Shown here: positions 11,746-23,215 of the stretch, piece after piece
Numbering within the stretch: the stretch's first letter is position 1
Layout of the letters: every line of letters begins with the position of its first letter
Notes under the pieces: generated by a model
Databases searched by the model: none
What the model saw: the letters and a program-made list of their open reading frames with translations, nothing else
What the model was told of the DNA's origin: nothing
Position numbers and translations under genes: made by a program
From: Puccinellia tenuiflora
Lineage: Eukaryota > Streptophyta > Magnoliopsida > Poales > Poaceae
Length of the DNA stretch: 64,000 bases
Direction of reading: 5' to 3'
Assembly (NCBI GenBank): GCA_012064385.1
Contig: QRDG01000617.1
Span: 62,001-126,000, forward strand

Positions 11746-12775
11746 AGAAAAACTGCAGAATGAGCATAACGAAAACGGGCATATCTTTTGCATTCGGACT
11801 CCGTTTTCGATGATCTTGGGCTCGTTGGACTCGCAACGAAAAGCTCTACAAGATCATGCAGAGAAACATCATTGTCCATCATGTGAGGAGGAGGTCACAA
11901 GGAGAGAGAGTTTGACCTCTCTAAAAAGGACACGCCGAGAAAACCTCCTTTTTGAAAACTGGAAATGCCGTATCTTTTGCGATTGAAGTCCGAACAACGT
12001 GAAAACAATTTTGTTGGAAAGGGGACGACATAAGATACCCTTGGAAATGGCAAACAAGCAATGGAGATTTTGCAAAGAAATGGAAGAGATAAATCTTCCG
12101 CACGGATGAACCGGCAAAATCTCCAATATCGAAAACGCAATAGAAGACGCAAATGCAAACCGTTTTCGGTGAACTTGGCTTTGTCATGACAAGCATGACA
12201 AGCACCAAGACCACACCACGATAAGAGTCAAATAAGAACCAATGAAGATGATTTCAAGGATGCAAGGATGCAAAGGGTTGAGCTCTCCACGAACGATACG
12301 ATCAAGTAACTCGGTCGAGAGCCCCTCTTGATAGTACGGTTATCTATCATATAATCCGGTCTCTCAACTAACATCATGAGACCGGTGAAATAAAAGCCCT
12401 ATCAAGATCATACCTTTGCCTTGCGCTTTTAATCCACTTGAGGTCGATGAAGACGATCTTCATCTCCTCAAGATGAACCACCTTCCTTGATTGCGCTTCG
12501 CTTGGTGAAGATTCACATGGCTCCCCCATACACCAAGATGGGAGAAGCACCTCTTCGGCATATATTCACTTCACCTTGGCCTTGATCAACAAATGATCTT
12601 CTTCCCTTAACCTCGACTCCAACACATGGAGAACAAGCAAGACCTTGACTCCAATAAATGGAGACAAGCAAGCTAATGGACACCTACAAATATAGCTCAA
12701 TGCAAACATTAGTCCATAGAGATTGTCATTAATTACCAAAACCATGCATGGGAGCAACCATGCACTTTCAGCAAC

Positions 12776-15700
12776 CTCGGTTCATGAAGCCCAAGAACCC
12801 GAAAGTCGGCAAATGGAAAACGAATCAAGTTGAATACAAGCCAAAAAAGATCAAGCCGACCTTTAATATGTTGTTGAACAAGTATGTGCGCCAGGCCGGG
12901 TCTAAGGTAACCCGGCAATATGGGAAGCGACCGAGGTCACCATCTACCGAGAGAAGCTACCGGCATCAAGAGTTGGCTGAGGCGTCCAAGCGTCAAGTAA
13001 CCCGGCAAACTGTGCAAAGCCGACTCGTATATCCTGGTGACTCCTCATATTGGCGAGTCAAGGAGCAGGGAGCCTAGGTAGCCGACATAGAGAGGAGAAT
13101 GATCCCAGGCAACTCATTAGTCATTGGGACGCATGTGTTGAAACTGAAGGACCCGGTTATAGAGCCGACAAATGACAAGCCGATACTTGTTATCGTGCCC
13201 AAAGCGACATCCCGTGACCATAAAGCCGGATCCAGCCAAACCGAGGTAGCTAAACCCCGGGATCCAAAATATACTCAGCCGAAGTGGTGTTCGCCGGGTA
13301 TAACGAAGACACAGAAGCGGAAACTGCAAAGGGCATGGAACTGGGAGATGGCAGAGAAGGAGGCCGAGCAAACTAGAGATGCCAAATTCGAATCTGAAAG
13401 ACCAATGGTGTCGGCTCAAGTATGGGTGCCGAAGCCGACTCCTGTGACGACTCCTTTGATGATTGCACCAAGTCCTGCTGTGAACAACGAAACGAAGCTG
13501 GTTTCTGTACCGGCCATCACTTATTCGTCATGGGCGGATGAAGTGGAAGCAGCGGACTTGGAAGCAGAGGACTCGGCAATAGACGAGTCGGCAAATGAGG
13601 ACCCAGCAGAGGACTCGGCAATAGACGAGTCGGCAAATGAGGACCCAGCAGAGGACTCGGCAATAGACGAGTCGGCAAATGAGGACCCAGCAGAGGACTC
13701 GGCAATAGACGAGTCGTCAAATGAAGACCCGGCAGACGATTCAGCAGTAGACGAGTCGGCAAATGAGGACCCGGCAGATGACTCAGCAGTAGACGAGTCG
13801 GAGAATCCAGTAGATGAAGAATTACTGGACTACGAGAGTACGCCGACTCGGGTAAGTATGGATATTAACATGGTATATTATTGGCCTGCTGAATTCCGTG
13901 TTGTAGAAGGAAAAGCTGAAGTAGCGCAGATTAACTTCGGACCCAAGAATGCCATCTTCGAGAAACCAGAGGGACCGGTCAAGCACCTCAAGCCTTTGTA
14001 CGTAAGAGGACATATCAAAGGGAAGTTGGTCACTAGGATGATGGTTGATGAAGGAGCTGTGGTAAACCTTATGCCTTATTCTGTCTTCAAGAAATTACAA
14101 CTAGAGGATGCAGATCTCATCAAGACGAACATGGTTTTGAACGGGTTCGAAGGAGGAGAAGGAGTTGAGGCCAAAGGAGTCATTAGTCTGGAGTTGACCG
14201 TGGGAAGCAAGACTTTGGCTACTGCGTTCTTTGTTGCCGAGGTGCAGGGAAATTACAATGTGTTACTCGGACGATATTGGCTACATGCAAATCAATGCGT
14301 GCCATCTACAATGCACCAACAACTCGTACAATGGATCGACGATGAAATTGAAGTCGTTCATGCTGATAACTCGGCATGTATTGCTTTAGCCGAGTCCATT
14401 GTTGATTGGCAACACTCAAATGCTACGTGCCTGTCAGGGCGTGATCTATCCGGGTTCGATTTCCTGAGTGCTACCAGGGACGGATTCGTGCCAGTATCTT
14501 TAAAGCCGGTTGGAAGCAATCGGCTGCAATTCAAATAAATGGATCCCAACGATGAGTGGCTGCAAAAACGTCTGGACAAGTATCGGGCAGAGAGGAACGA
14601 TATGTGCGAGGCAATTGAAGAACCAGACGACATGGATAAATTGGGACAAGGTTTTACGTCGGCCGACCCGCTCGAAGAGGTGGATATCGGGGATGGCACT
14701 GTTCCCAGGCTGACATTTGTAAGTCAGAATCTAGAAGCCGATTATAAATTCGAGTTAATCGCGCTAGTCAAAGAGTACGTGGACTGCTTTGCCTGGGAGT
14801 ACCACGAGATGCCCGGGTTAAGCCGAGAGCTCGTCGAGCATCGGTTACCGATAAAACCCGGCTTTAGACCACATAAACAGCCGGCTCGCAAATTCAACCC
14901 AGCAATATATGATCGGATTAAGGAAGAGATTGGCCGGCTCCTGAAAGCTAACTTCATCCGGCCTTGCAAGTATAATGAGTGGATTTCCAAAATTGTGCCG
15001 GTCGAGAAGAAAGGATCTGGCAAGATCAGAGCGTGCATAGATTTCTGAGATCTAAACCGAGCTACACCCAAAGATGAGTATCCTATGCCAATAGCCGACA
15101 TGCTTATCAATGACGCCTCGGGACACCGAGTCATCAGCTTTCTGGATGGAAACGCGGGGTACAATCAGATATTCATGGCTGAAGAGGACTCGGCCAAGAC
15201 GGCGTTTCGCTACCCCGGGTTCGTTGGCTTATTCGAGTGGACGGTAATGACTTTTGGGTTGAAGAATGCCGGAGCCACATATCAGAGAGCGATGAACTTG
15301 ATATTTCATGATCTTCTTGGAGTCGTACTGGAGGTGTACATTGATGACGTAGTTGTCAAGTCGGACGGCGAGTTAAATCATTTGGACGATTTACGACTCG
15401 CGTTTAAGAGAATGAGGAAGTACGGGCTCAAGATGAATCCTTTGAAGTGTGCCTTTGGTGTGTCGGCTGGAAAGTTCCTTGGTTTCATCATACATGAAGC
15501 CGGCATAGAAATTGACCCGGCAAAGATTGAAGCTATTCAGAAAGTGCAGGCGCCGACTTGTAAAAAGGACATGCAGAAATTCCTAGGCAAGGTAAACTAT
15601 TTGAGGAGGTTTATTACTAACTTGTCAGGGAAAGTTGATGCATTCACACAGATCCTTCGGCTCAAGAATGATGACGAGTTCACCTGGGGGGCAAGACAGC

Positions 15701-16155
15701 AAGAGGCATTCGATAGAATAAAAGTCTGTTTGTCTAAACCTCCAGTTCTGAGGAAGCCGACTCGTGGTCTACCATTTCGTCTTTATATTGCCGCCGAGGA
15801 AAGGGTGATTGGAGCAGCCTTAACTCAAGAAGCCGAAGGATAGGAGTATGTCATTACATACCTGAGTCGGCGACTGCTAGATGCCGAGTCCAGGTACAGC
15901 TTTGTAGAAAGGTTGTGCCTATCTCTTTATTTTTCTTGCACAAAATTGCGCCATTATCTTTTATCTGGCGAGTGCAAAGTCTTTAGTCAAACCGATGTCA
16001 TCAAGCACATGATACATAGGCTGATTCTCAGTGGACGAATCGGCAAATGGGTTTATGGGTTGATTGAATATGATTTGGCTTATGAAGCTCTCAAGTCCAT
16101 GAAAGGCCAGATTGTAGCCGACTTCATCGTCGAACATCGGATTGACCTAGAGTAA
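12776..16155 (+). pseudogene. protease - reverse transcriptase - RNase H part of the Tat-type pol, broken
   Basis: The frame resumes after the GCAAC duplication and is open to a stop at 13075, then 13099-14538, 14539-15048, 15085-15843 and 15844-16155. A protease-like domain sits around 14030-14290: MVDEGAVVNLMPY corresponds to the usual D-x-G active site and LLGRYWL to its C-terminal strand. RT motifs follow: EEIGRLLKANFIRPCKYNEW, SFLDGNAGYNQIFMA, FRYPGFVGLFEWTVMTFGLK, and the catalytic YIDDVVVK near 15340. RNase H follows, with YLSRRLLDAESRYSFVERLC and VFSQTDVIKH. A TGA at 15046 falls inside the conserved RT block and a TAG at 15841 falls in RNase H. Both are disabling. An acidic 14-residue repeat precedes the protease. 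Confidence 0.88.
13567..13806 (+). repeat. 42-bp in-frame minisatellite (EDSAIDESANEDPA repeats)
   Basis: Units start at 13567, 13609, 13651, 13693, 13735 and 13777. The first three are almost identical, the fourth and fifth diverge, and the sixth is partial. Each encodes the acidic 14-mer EDSAIDESANEDPA or a variant. It lies in the linker between gag and the protease. Its length is a multiple of three, so copy changes keep the frame. Confidence 0.92.
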
Positions 16156-16862
16156 GTAGCCGACTTAAATCTTGTGTTGGCTGTACCGTTGTAACAGCCC
16201 CAGTTGGTACCCTAAAATATGGGACAAATTTTCACTTTTTCTTTTCATTGCATCATGGCATACATATTTAAATTGCTAAATAAAAATAAAGCAAGATTGG
16301 AAAACACTTAAAGGGGAGCAAAACCCTTCCCAAATTTCCAACCCAAGTGCAATTGCTCAAATTGGCAAAACAAAATATTATTGAGCTTAAATATTTGTCC
16401 AGGAAGTTCCAAGGATGCATTTCTTAATTATTTGGCCAAGTCAAATTCTTGCCAAGCAATTGAATAAATTGGGATTTCCAAAGTTGGAGTTAAACCAATT
16501 CTTGTTTTGAAACCAAGTTAAACATTTCAAAATTTCAAATAAAAATATGGGGAGCTTCATTATATTATTGGGAGCCTCCATGAATATTTTAAATTATTTT
16601 GAGAATGTTTAAATACCCCAAGTAAATGGATTTTGGAAATTATTAAATTTTGCCTTATTCAAACCCTTTGAACAAATGTTACTCAAAACTTTTTATTTTG
16701 CAGCACCAATTTTTGTGGAGCTTATAGATGATATTGAGAGCCCACATGAAATTTTGCAGAATTTATAAAAATGGTTTAGGGCCTCAATTAAATTCACTAA
16801 ACTGCTGCTGGACTAAGTTGTAATGCATTTCATTTTAGCCAGGGGTTTTTCAGAAAATCTTC

Positions 16863-17500
16863 ATGGCATCCTCTTCCCTGTCGCCACAGGGAATACACTG
16901 CCGCGCCGTGCCGCCGTGTCGCTCCCCTGCTCCCTGCTGTCGTGCCCCCCTGGTGGATAAGTGGAGAACCCTGGCGCCGTGCTCCTCCCTCTCCTCTCCT
17001 GCTCTCGGCTCGTCCCCAAACCCTAACCCTAGCCCGGAAACGAACGCCTGCCGCCGCCACCACCGTCGTGCCCACCGTCGATTCCGGCCGTCCCGGAGCC
17101 AGCCGAAGCCGCCGTCGTCTCCGCCTCGCCAAGCTGCACCTCCCCGCTGCAGGAATCGGCCCGGGAACGCCGCAGTCGCCGCCGCCGACCCGTTCCTCCC
17201 CGCTCTGGCCGCCGCCGTCCGAGCACCACCGCCTTGCCGTCCAGCCTCCCTGGCCCTTGCCGACCCCTCCAACGCGCTGCTGGTGAGCTCACGGTCCGAA
17301 AGGGCTTCCTCCTGCTCCCCCTCTCCCTCTCCTTGTTGCTGCCAACGTGCTCCACCGCCCGACGCCGCGGCCATGGTCGCCGCCGGCCCTCCGGTGACCA
17401 TATGGTCCGTTCCTCCGCTCCCCTTACTCCCCTCTATCTCCTCTAGCTCATAGAGCAAGTGCCGCCTCCCAATTCCGCACCGAAACGTCGAATTCTTGAT
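16863..17500. other. GC-rich island with telo-box inside the 5' LTR
   Basis: A sharply bounded island rich in CCGCCG and CTCC blocks sits in otherwise AT-rich LTR. It includes CAAACCCTAACCCTAG at about 17018-17033, a telo-box motif typical of plant 5' leaders. Long frames occur on both strands (plus 16863-17453, minus 17458-16850) but they are proline/arginine/alanine-rich and resemble no family. A translated product is doubtful. The island may act as the LARD promoter/leader or be captured genic DNA. The 3' LTR carries the same island at 23877-24520. Confidence 0.6.
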
Positions 17501-17559
17501 CGACAGAGCCGCGGCCCTCCTGATGATGTCATGATGACGACAGATGTTCTTGTTTTGTT

Positions 17560-18650
17560 TTTCCAGAAATTAAACAGATTTTGGTAATTTAAATATCTAA
17601 TAAATGGTAACTCAGAAAGATGCATTTGACATACCAAAATGTTTAGAATTTCATAACCTGTCCAAATATGTAACTCACACTTGCAAATGAATTTTTGAAT
17701 TTGAAATAAATTGTGAAATACAAAATCATCTGTGAGTTATTCAAAATTTGGAAATTCATATCTAGAGTTTTACAAATCAGAAAAATGCAAATAAAATGTT
17801 AAAATGCTCAGCTAAATAAACTCTACATGTTACTGCCCTTAGTTGAATTAATTGGTTAAATTAAATTGCCTTTAATTGTTAAATAGAGAAAGGGCAGATT
17901 TAAATAAATATTTGGGAAATTCATAACAATTTGAATATTGCTCCAAAAGTTGCAAATAAGATCTCAAAATGTTCAGGAAAACAACATCTAAATGTTAGTT
18001 CTGTTTTATATGTTAAAATGAGTTTTCTAAATTGTTGTTAAGTTGAAATAACTAAAATGGCAGATTTTGAAATGAATTTGTAAATTCAATATCTTTTGTT
18101 TTATAACTCAGAAAATTACAAATGATATGTCAAAATGTTCATAAAAATCATATCTATCTTTTAGTATCATTTCTATGATCAACTAAATAGTTTATACTGT
18201 TGTTTATTTAAATTTACTAAAATGGCAGAATTAATAACAATTTTGAGAAAATCATAACTTGAGTTCTACTTATCCAAAAATTGTGTTTAATAGCTCAAAA
18301 TGTTCAGTAGACAATGAACTACAAGTTTATGTTATTTTAGAGAGTTGTAGAATTAAATTTGGTGCTGTTTGTAATAATTGAGTAAAATGGCAGATTTAAA
18401 TAACATTTTGGGAATATCATAACTCGAATTTGGTGCTATCTATCTATGTTTAGTTCATAGCAAGAAACCAATTCTTCCTTTGATGTTAATTTCGAATTGG
18501 TTAAAATGATCTAAATTGCATAAACATTTAAATCGCCATTTCTTCATCATTAATCGAAAAATTGCAAACGAAGTACCAAAATGATCCGGAGAACAATACC
18601 TATCTAATAATGTCATTTTCATGCATTTAGGACCCATATTTCAGTACTGG
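17560..18650 (+). repeat. Degenerate 165-bp tandem array inside the 5' LTR
   Basis: A TGCAA-type core recurs at 17621, 17786, 17951, 18117 and 18282, spacing 165-166. A GGCAGA core recurs at 17893, 18059, 18224 and 18389, spacing 166, 165 and 165. Each unit reads roughly AAAATGGCAGATTT ... TCATAACT ... CAAAAATTGCAAATGA ... TCAAAATGTTCAG. One further unit is shortened by the 49-bp deletion before the last core at 18563. Confidence 0.88.
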
Positions 18651-20593
18651 ACATTTTGGATAATAATGCAATTCACTAAGTTAAATATGGAGTTTTAACC
18701 CTTAATTGCAATATTTATTTTAGCGGTTCCATTTAACTTGTGGGATATGCCCAATATGATTTCAGTGCATAATTTGACCATCTCATCATGATTGTGCATT
18801 GCACCTTTGTATTCGTGTTATTTATTTCGTTTCCTGTATTGTTGTGTATCGGTAGATTCAGGAGTCGAGGTTCCACCACAATACCTCGGCGATCAGCGCG
18901 ACCAGTACTATCATCAAGGCAAGAGATAACCTAACCTTCTTGGCATCTGGCATCCTACTGTTTTATAAACTTACTTTATCCACCAGAATATTGCATTTCG
19001 ATTCTATGCCACTTATTGGTCAATACTAGAGTATCCTACAAATGCATGTCTTCCCCGAACCATCACATGCTTCCCCTCCTATGAACCATAGGGTTGATGT
19101 GTTGGCCTGAGATAATCAATAATTGTTGTATTATATGCTTAGCTATGCTTAGCCATGCTTAGTTAAATGCTATAGATGTCCGTTGATTTAATTCCATGAT
19201 GTTGACGTTGATGGAATGTTTCGGACATGGTGGTTACATGTGATGCTTAATTAAATTGTTAAGAAGGCTTGGATGAGTTGCCATCGGGGATGGTAGGTTC
19301 TCTCATTCTTGCCCCTAGGTGCGAGTTCTTGTCTCTAGAACCAAGATCGAGCGTGCTGCCATTGATGGGGGTATGGGCTCCTTACTAACTGAATAACTTG
19401 TGCGGGCGTATCCAAGGATCCTCTAGATTTGCGCTTTCCATTTGCGTGTGAGTTGCAGGTGGACGATGGCGCGATGAAGAGGGTGTGTGTGGTGTTAGGG
19501 TGTGGCGATGGGGGCAGGGGCTGAAATAGGCTGGGTAAACTTGTCCTGTCGCCACAGATGATTCTTGGATAGTCTCACGCGAGGTAAAGGTTTAACCGCG
19601 CCCACTTGCCAGCTTTCCCCGGAAGAGAGCTAACTAGGCGAGCCGGACGGTACCAATGGGTAAATTAGTACACCCCTGCAGGGTTCAATCTTTTCGAAAA
19701 GCCGTGTCCGCGGTTATGGACGACTTGGGAACGGACTACGAGATCATAGAGAATCTTAACCTAAATAAAACTTGGCAGCTAGAGGTTGCAATTCAAAGTG
19801 TGATAAAAGGTTCATTTCCTCGAGGGTGATTCGAGGGAGTGCCTTGGTGGAGACGAGTGATGTTTTGGCTACAAGTTGGTTCGATGAGAACCGAAGATGA
19901 AAGTTACTCTCTTACCCCTTTTCGGAAAACATTCTGAGTAGACGATGCCATGGGTCTTTATGTCTTTTAAAAAGGAAAACTAGCTTTATGCAAATTAGCT
20001 ACATTATACAGCATTAGAGCCTCCGTCAGCATTGGGCCTATATCGCCCTACTAATTCTTACGAGTACGTCGTACTCAGCCTTGCTTTGTTGATTATTATT
20101 TGTTTCAGAGGAGGACGTCACCGAACTGGAAGGTGGGTTCTTTATTGACATCGACGAGTAGTCTGGGGTTCCCAGGTGGCAGCTTGGGACATCTTGGAAC
20201 AGGCTGGCACGGGATGTTTATCTGTAGGCCTCTTAGGCCATATTTTGGATCTTGTTGTTTAGACAACTAAATTTGCTTCCGCTTGATGTATTGTTGGATC
20301 TGTGATACTTTTGTGTGTAATATTTGTATCTTCTCTTATATGAGTTGCTATATGTTTTTGTGTCGTAGAGTCTGCAATGTGCCAGTTGTTCCACAAGTCT
20401 CGGTCTCTTTACTATACGTGATAGCGATGTCTGAGCTTATGGCATGATCGAGGTGTTGTGTGCCGATGATCCATTCCGAGCACACCTGCCAATGAGTTTT
20501 GGCCTGGGATTGGTAAACCCAGTAACCTTCGATTGTGTAGCATGACCGGTTGCACAACGCTTCACTATATAGTTCTGGGGTCGGGGCGCTACA

Positions 20594-23215
20594 AGTTGGT
20601 ATCAGAGCAGGACTGCCTGTAGGAAACCCGTTCTATTGGTCGATGTCGAGTCTAGTTGAAAATTATTTTTAACCTAAAAATGAGTTGTGAAAACCTTCTT
20701 AGGATTCTTTTTACTCCTTACCCAATTCACTCTGATCTCGGTGCCATCTTACCTCTATTTGATTTAACGGTGTTTCTGATCGTCTGCAAAATTCTAAATC
20801 TTTAGGATCTCGGGGTTGGGTTTCTACCTTTAGTTACTAGTTATCTTTACTCCTCTGCCAAATCTAAAACATGAAGAAAGGAAGTATGATGGTTCGTCAA
20901 GATATTCCTTTGCTTTAGCCCAAGATCTTGAACCGAAGGTCCCGGATTGTGCTAGGGCTCCGGTGTAATGATTCATGGGGGGTTGTCACCCTTGTGAGCA
21001 TTATGCTATTGTGAGTCCCGGTGCATGAAGCTGATCTTTAACCCAAGATCTTTTCCGTTGAACCCTGATGCTAATTGTCAAACTCTACGTCAGGTTGGCA
21101 AAATTTGAAGTTAGTCTTCAAACTCGAGGTTGCAGCCGTAATTGGCTTCCTCGACAATGCTCTTCTTCGTCACTAGCTCTAGCTAGGCTCTCTGTTATGG
21201 AATTGTCTGGATCACGACAAGATTGCTCGTAGCGAGTGGTTCCCCAATGGTTGTGATTCCTCCAACCACACCCGTTCCTGAAACCCTCTCGGCACTAGTT
21301 GTCGGAAGAGTGCTAACCAGGGCTTCTTCAACATCTTGAGATTGTCGTTGGCCCGTCCCTTACTATAGACCTGTCGTCCGACCCCTATCTATCAGTGGAC
21401 ATTCAAGTTTTGTCGCGTATTGGGGTGTTCTGATGCATTTCATTCTTGTGGTTCGCTAAGGCATTCCACTTCGGGATATCAGGAGAAACAAACTCCGGTA
21501 CCTTGACCATTTCTCGGCCAGGTCAAAGTTTTGTAAATTCGCAGAAGAAGAGCTTGTCTAGTTTTTGTTCCGTTCCACCTTGGAGTGTCACACTCTTTTA
21601 TATCGAGAGGTCGTGCTTAGTCTCATGACGTACTTGATGGAGTGATGCTCTTACCCTTTCTTATCCATCTACCTCCGAGCTACTCGGGCTCGAGGGTGTT
21701 GAGGATGCATATTGATGTGGTAATCGGATATTCTTAGCAATTGTTATTGTTTTGAAATCCAAAGACTTTGGTGGCACTCTTAGCATGACTGGTAATCATA
21801 TCATCGAGCTGAGTTGTCTGTGTTGCCAAGTCCATTGGTTCAGGTGCACACCTTCGGTCAACGAGTTAGATTCGTGTCAAAACTCTAAAGGCCACATCTT
21901 TTCCTTAAAAAAATGTAAGTTCCCTCCCGCAACCAGTGACTTTTGTCGCTGTGGCTCCGAGTGAAGTTCACTTTGTCTCCTCGGGGTAAATCACAAGTTG
22001 GTCATGCATGTGCGGATTGTTATTGAGATGGTAGATTGTCGCCTCCAGTTCTCTAAATACGTCGTGTATGCCACTGTCCGTTTTGTTCTTGAATAAGAAG
22101 AAGCTGCCAAATCTGGACTCAGTTGTGTTTCAGTGATTGGAGTACATGCTGGTTCCAATTTTCTCTTCGTAGCTGTGACCCCATGGTTCTCCCAATCTAG
22201 CTCTTGCTCTGGAGCTTGACGCTATGGCCCTTGTCTTGGGAATCTAGTTACCCTACCTTGCGACTAACTCTCGCAAACCCCTTCCTCGGACTTGTTAAGT
22301 CTAAATTTTTCCTCACGCCTAACCAAATCTGAATCTCAAGCAAAAGTGATGCTTGGAGTTTATCAAGAGCATGACCTAAGCCTACTAGTAACCCGACAAG
22401 CCCGGTGTTGTGGTTCATGCACCTCACCGGAAGGTCTTTTGACTAAATCTCCTAACTCTTTCAAAATCAACCGATATCCATGAAAATCATGTGTAACTGG
22501 TTCTAGAAGTTTTCCCCTAAGGTCTTTTCTCTATCTTCAAGTACGACCTTCGCTTGAGGATCGAATGAAGGCTACTCCGAAGCATGCGTGCGATATCTAG
22601 AACCTCAAGGAGAACATCACCACGGAGTTGCTAAATATCCATCGGTCGATCCTTCTACTCCTTGTACTGTGGCAATATCTCGTTATGAGGTTTTACCTCT
22701 CTATCTAATTGTAGATCAAATGCTATATCTTTCCCACCTCGGTGGAATCAAGGTTTTGCCCAATCACACGGACGTTGGGTAAATTCGTTCGTCCCGTTAG
22801 GGTCGAGCTTCCAACCTTATGGAAACGTCTAGTACGTCACAAGCGTGGAGTCCAAAAGAAGCTGTCCTTTCTCCTCACGGTGCCAAATCCCTACAGTCTA
22901 CACAGCGGGTGGTTTGAAGTATTGTCATGGCCTTGAATCATTGATCGGTTGTCCTATCCTCGACTCGACCTTTGTTTGGTAAAGTCGATCCTTTTTCCTA
23001 AATGTCTTATGGTTTTGGGCAAGGTTCCTTTTGTCCGTCACCTTAAGCTATCTTCTGTCCCTTCCTCCTTGACATGTCATGCTGGTTATCTTAAGCCTGC
23101 CACGAGGAAGATCATCGTGGTATCGAGTAGATCATTGAAGTTAAGAGTTGCCGTGTTTCCCTCCTCTCTTCTACTCTAGAATCTCGGGACGAGATTCCTG
23201 TAAGGGGGGTAGATT
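20594..23215 (+). other. Non-coding internal domain of the LARD element
   Basis: It starts with AG then the primer site TGGTATCAGAGC (20597-20608) and ends with the purine tract AAGGGGGGTAGA (about 23202-23213). Frames are short and none shows gag, RT, integrase or protease motifs. That fits the LARD description of a conserved but non-coding interior. Confidence 0.8.

Larger units (their letters stand above)
5538..12770 (-). mobile_element. Unclassified TGAAAG...CTTTCA repeat element (about 2.4 kb) with nested insertions
   Basis: The ends TGAAAGAACAAACGATGTCC and CCATGCACTTTCA form a short inverted terminus with TG/CA ends. It is flanked exactly by GCAAC at 5533-5537 and 12771-12775, and it interrupts the gag-pol frame of the host retroelement. 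Without nested DNA it is about 2.43 kb (5538-5993 plus 10798-12770). The CGCCTAGAGGGGGGGTGAATAGGCG segment near 5562 and the AAAGTGCATGG...TTTTGGTAATTAATGACAATC end (read on the minus strand) belong to a very common grass repeat. I recognise it but cannot class it. No coding domain is visible. The 5-bp TSD with TG/CA ends suggests an integrase-mobilised, LTR-retroelement-related sequence, but I found no internal second LTR. Confidence 0.75.
16190..20593 (+). repeat. 5' LTR of the LARD element
   Basis: A 4404-bp LTR with three compositional parts: an AT-rich start, a GC-rich island (about 16863-17500), and an AT-rich tandem array (about 17560-18650). Genic-looking sequence follows to the end. 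Relative to the 3' LTR it has a 13-base extra AAACCCTTCCCAA near 16320 and lacks about 49 bp near 18430. Confidence 0.9.

Noticed and set aside
11341..11882. Frames on both strands around the TTCCGG repeats as genes
   Set aside because: The frames arise from a nearly palindromic tandem repeat inside a transposable element.
16850..17458. Bidirectional ~200-residue frames as protein genes
   Set aside because: They lie within the GC-rich island of an LTR, recur in the other LTR with different endpoints, and show no family signature.
17560..18650. CRISPR-like array
   Set aside because: Whole 165-bp units are similar, with no short invariant repeat alternating with unique spacers; the host is a plant.
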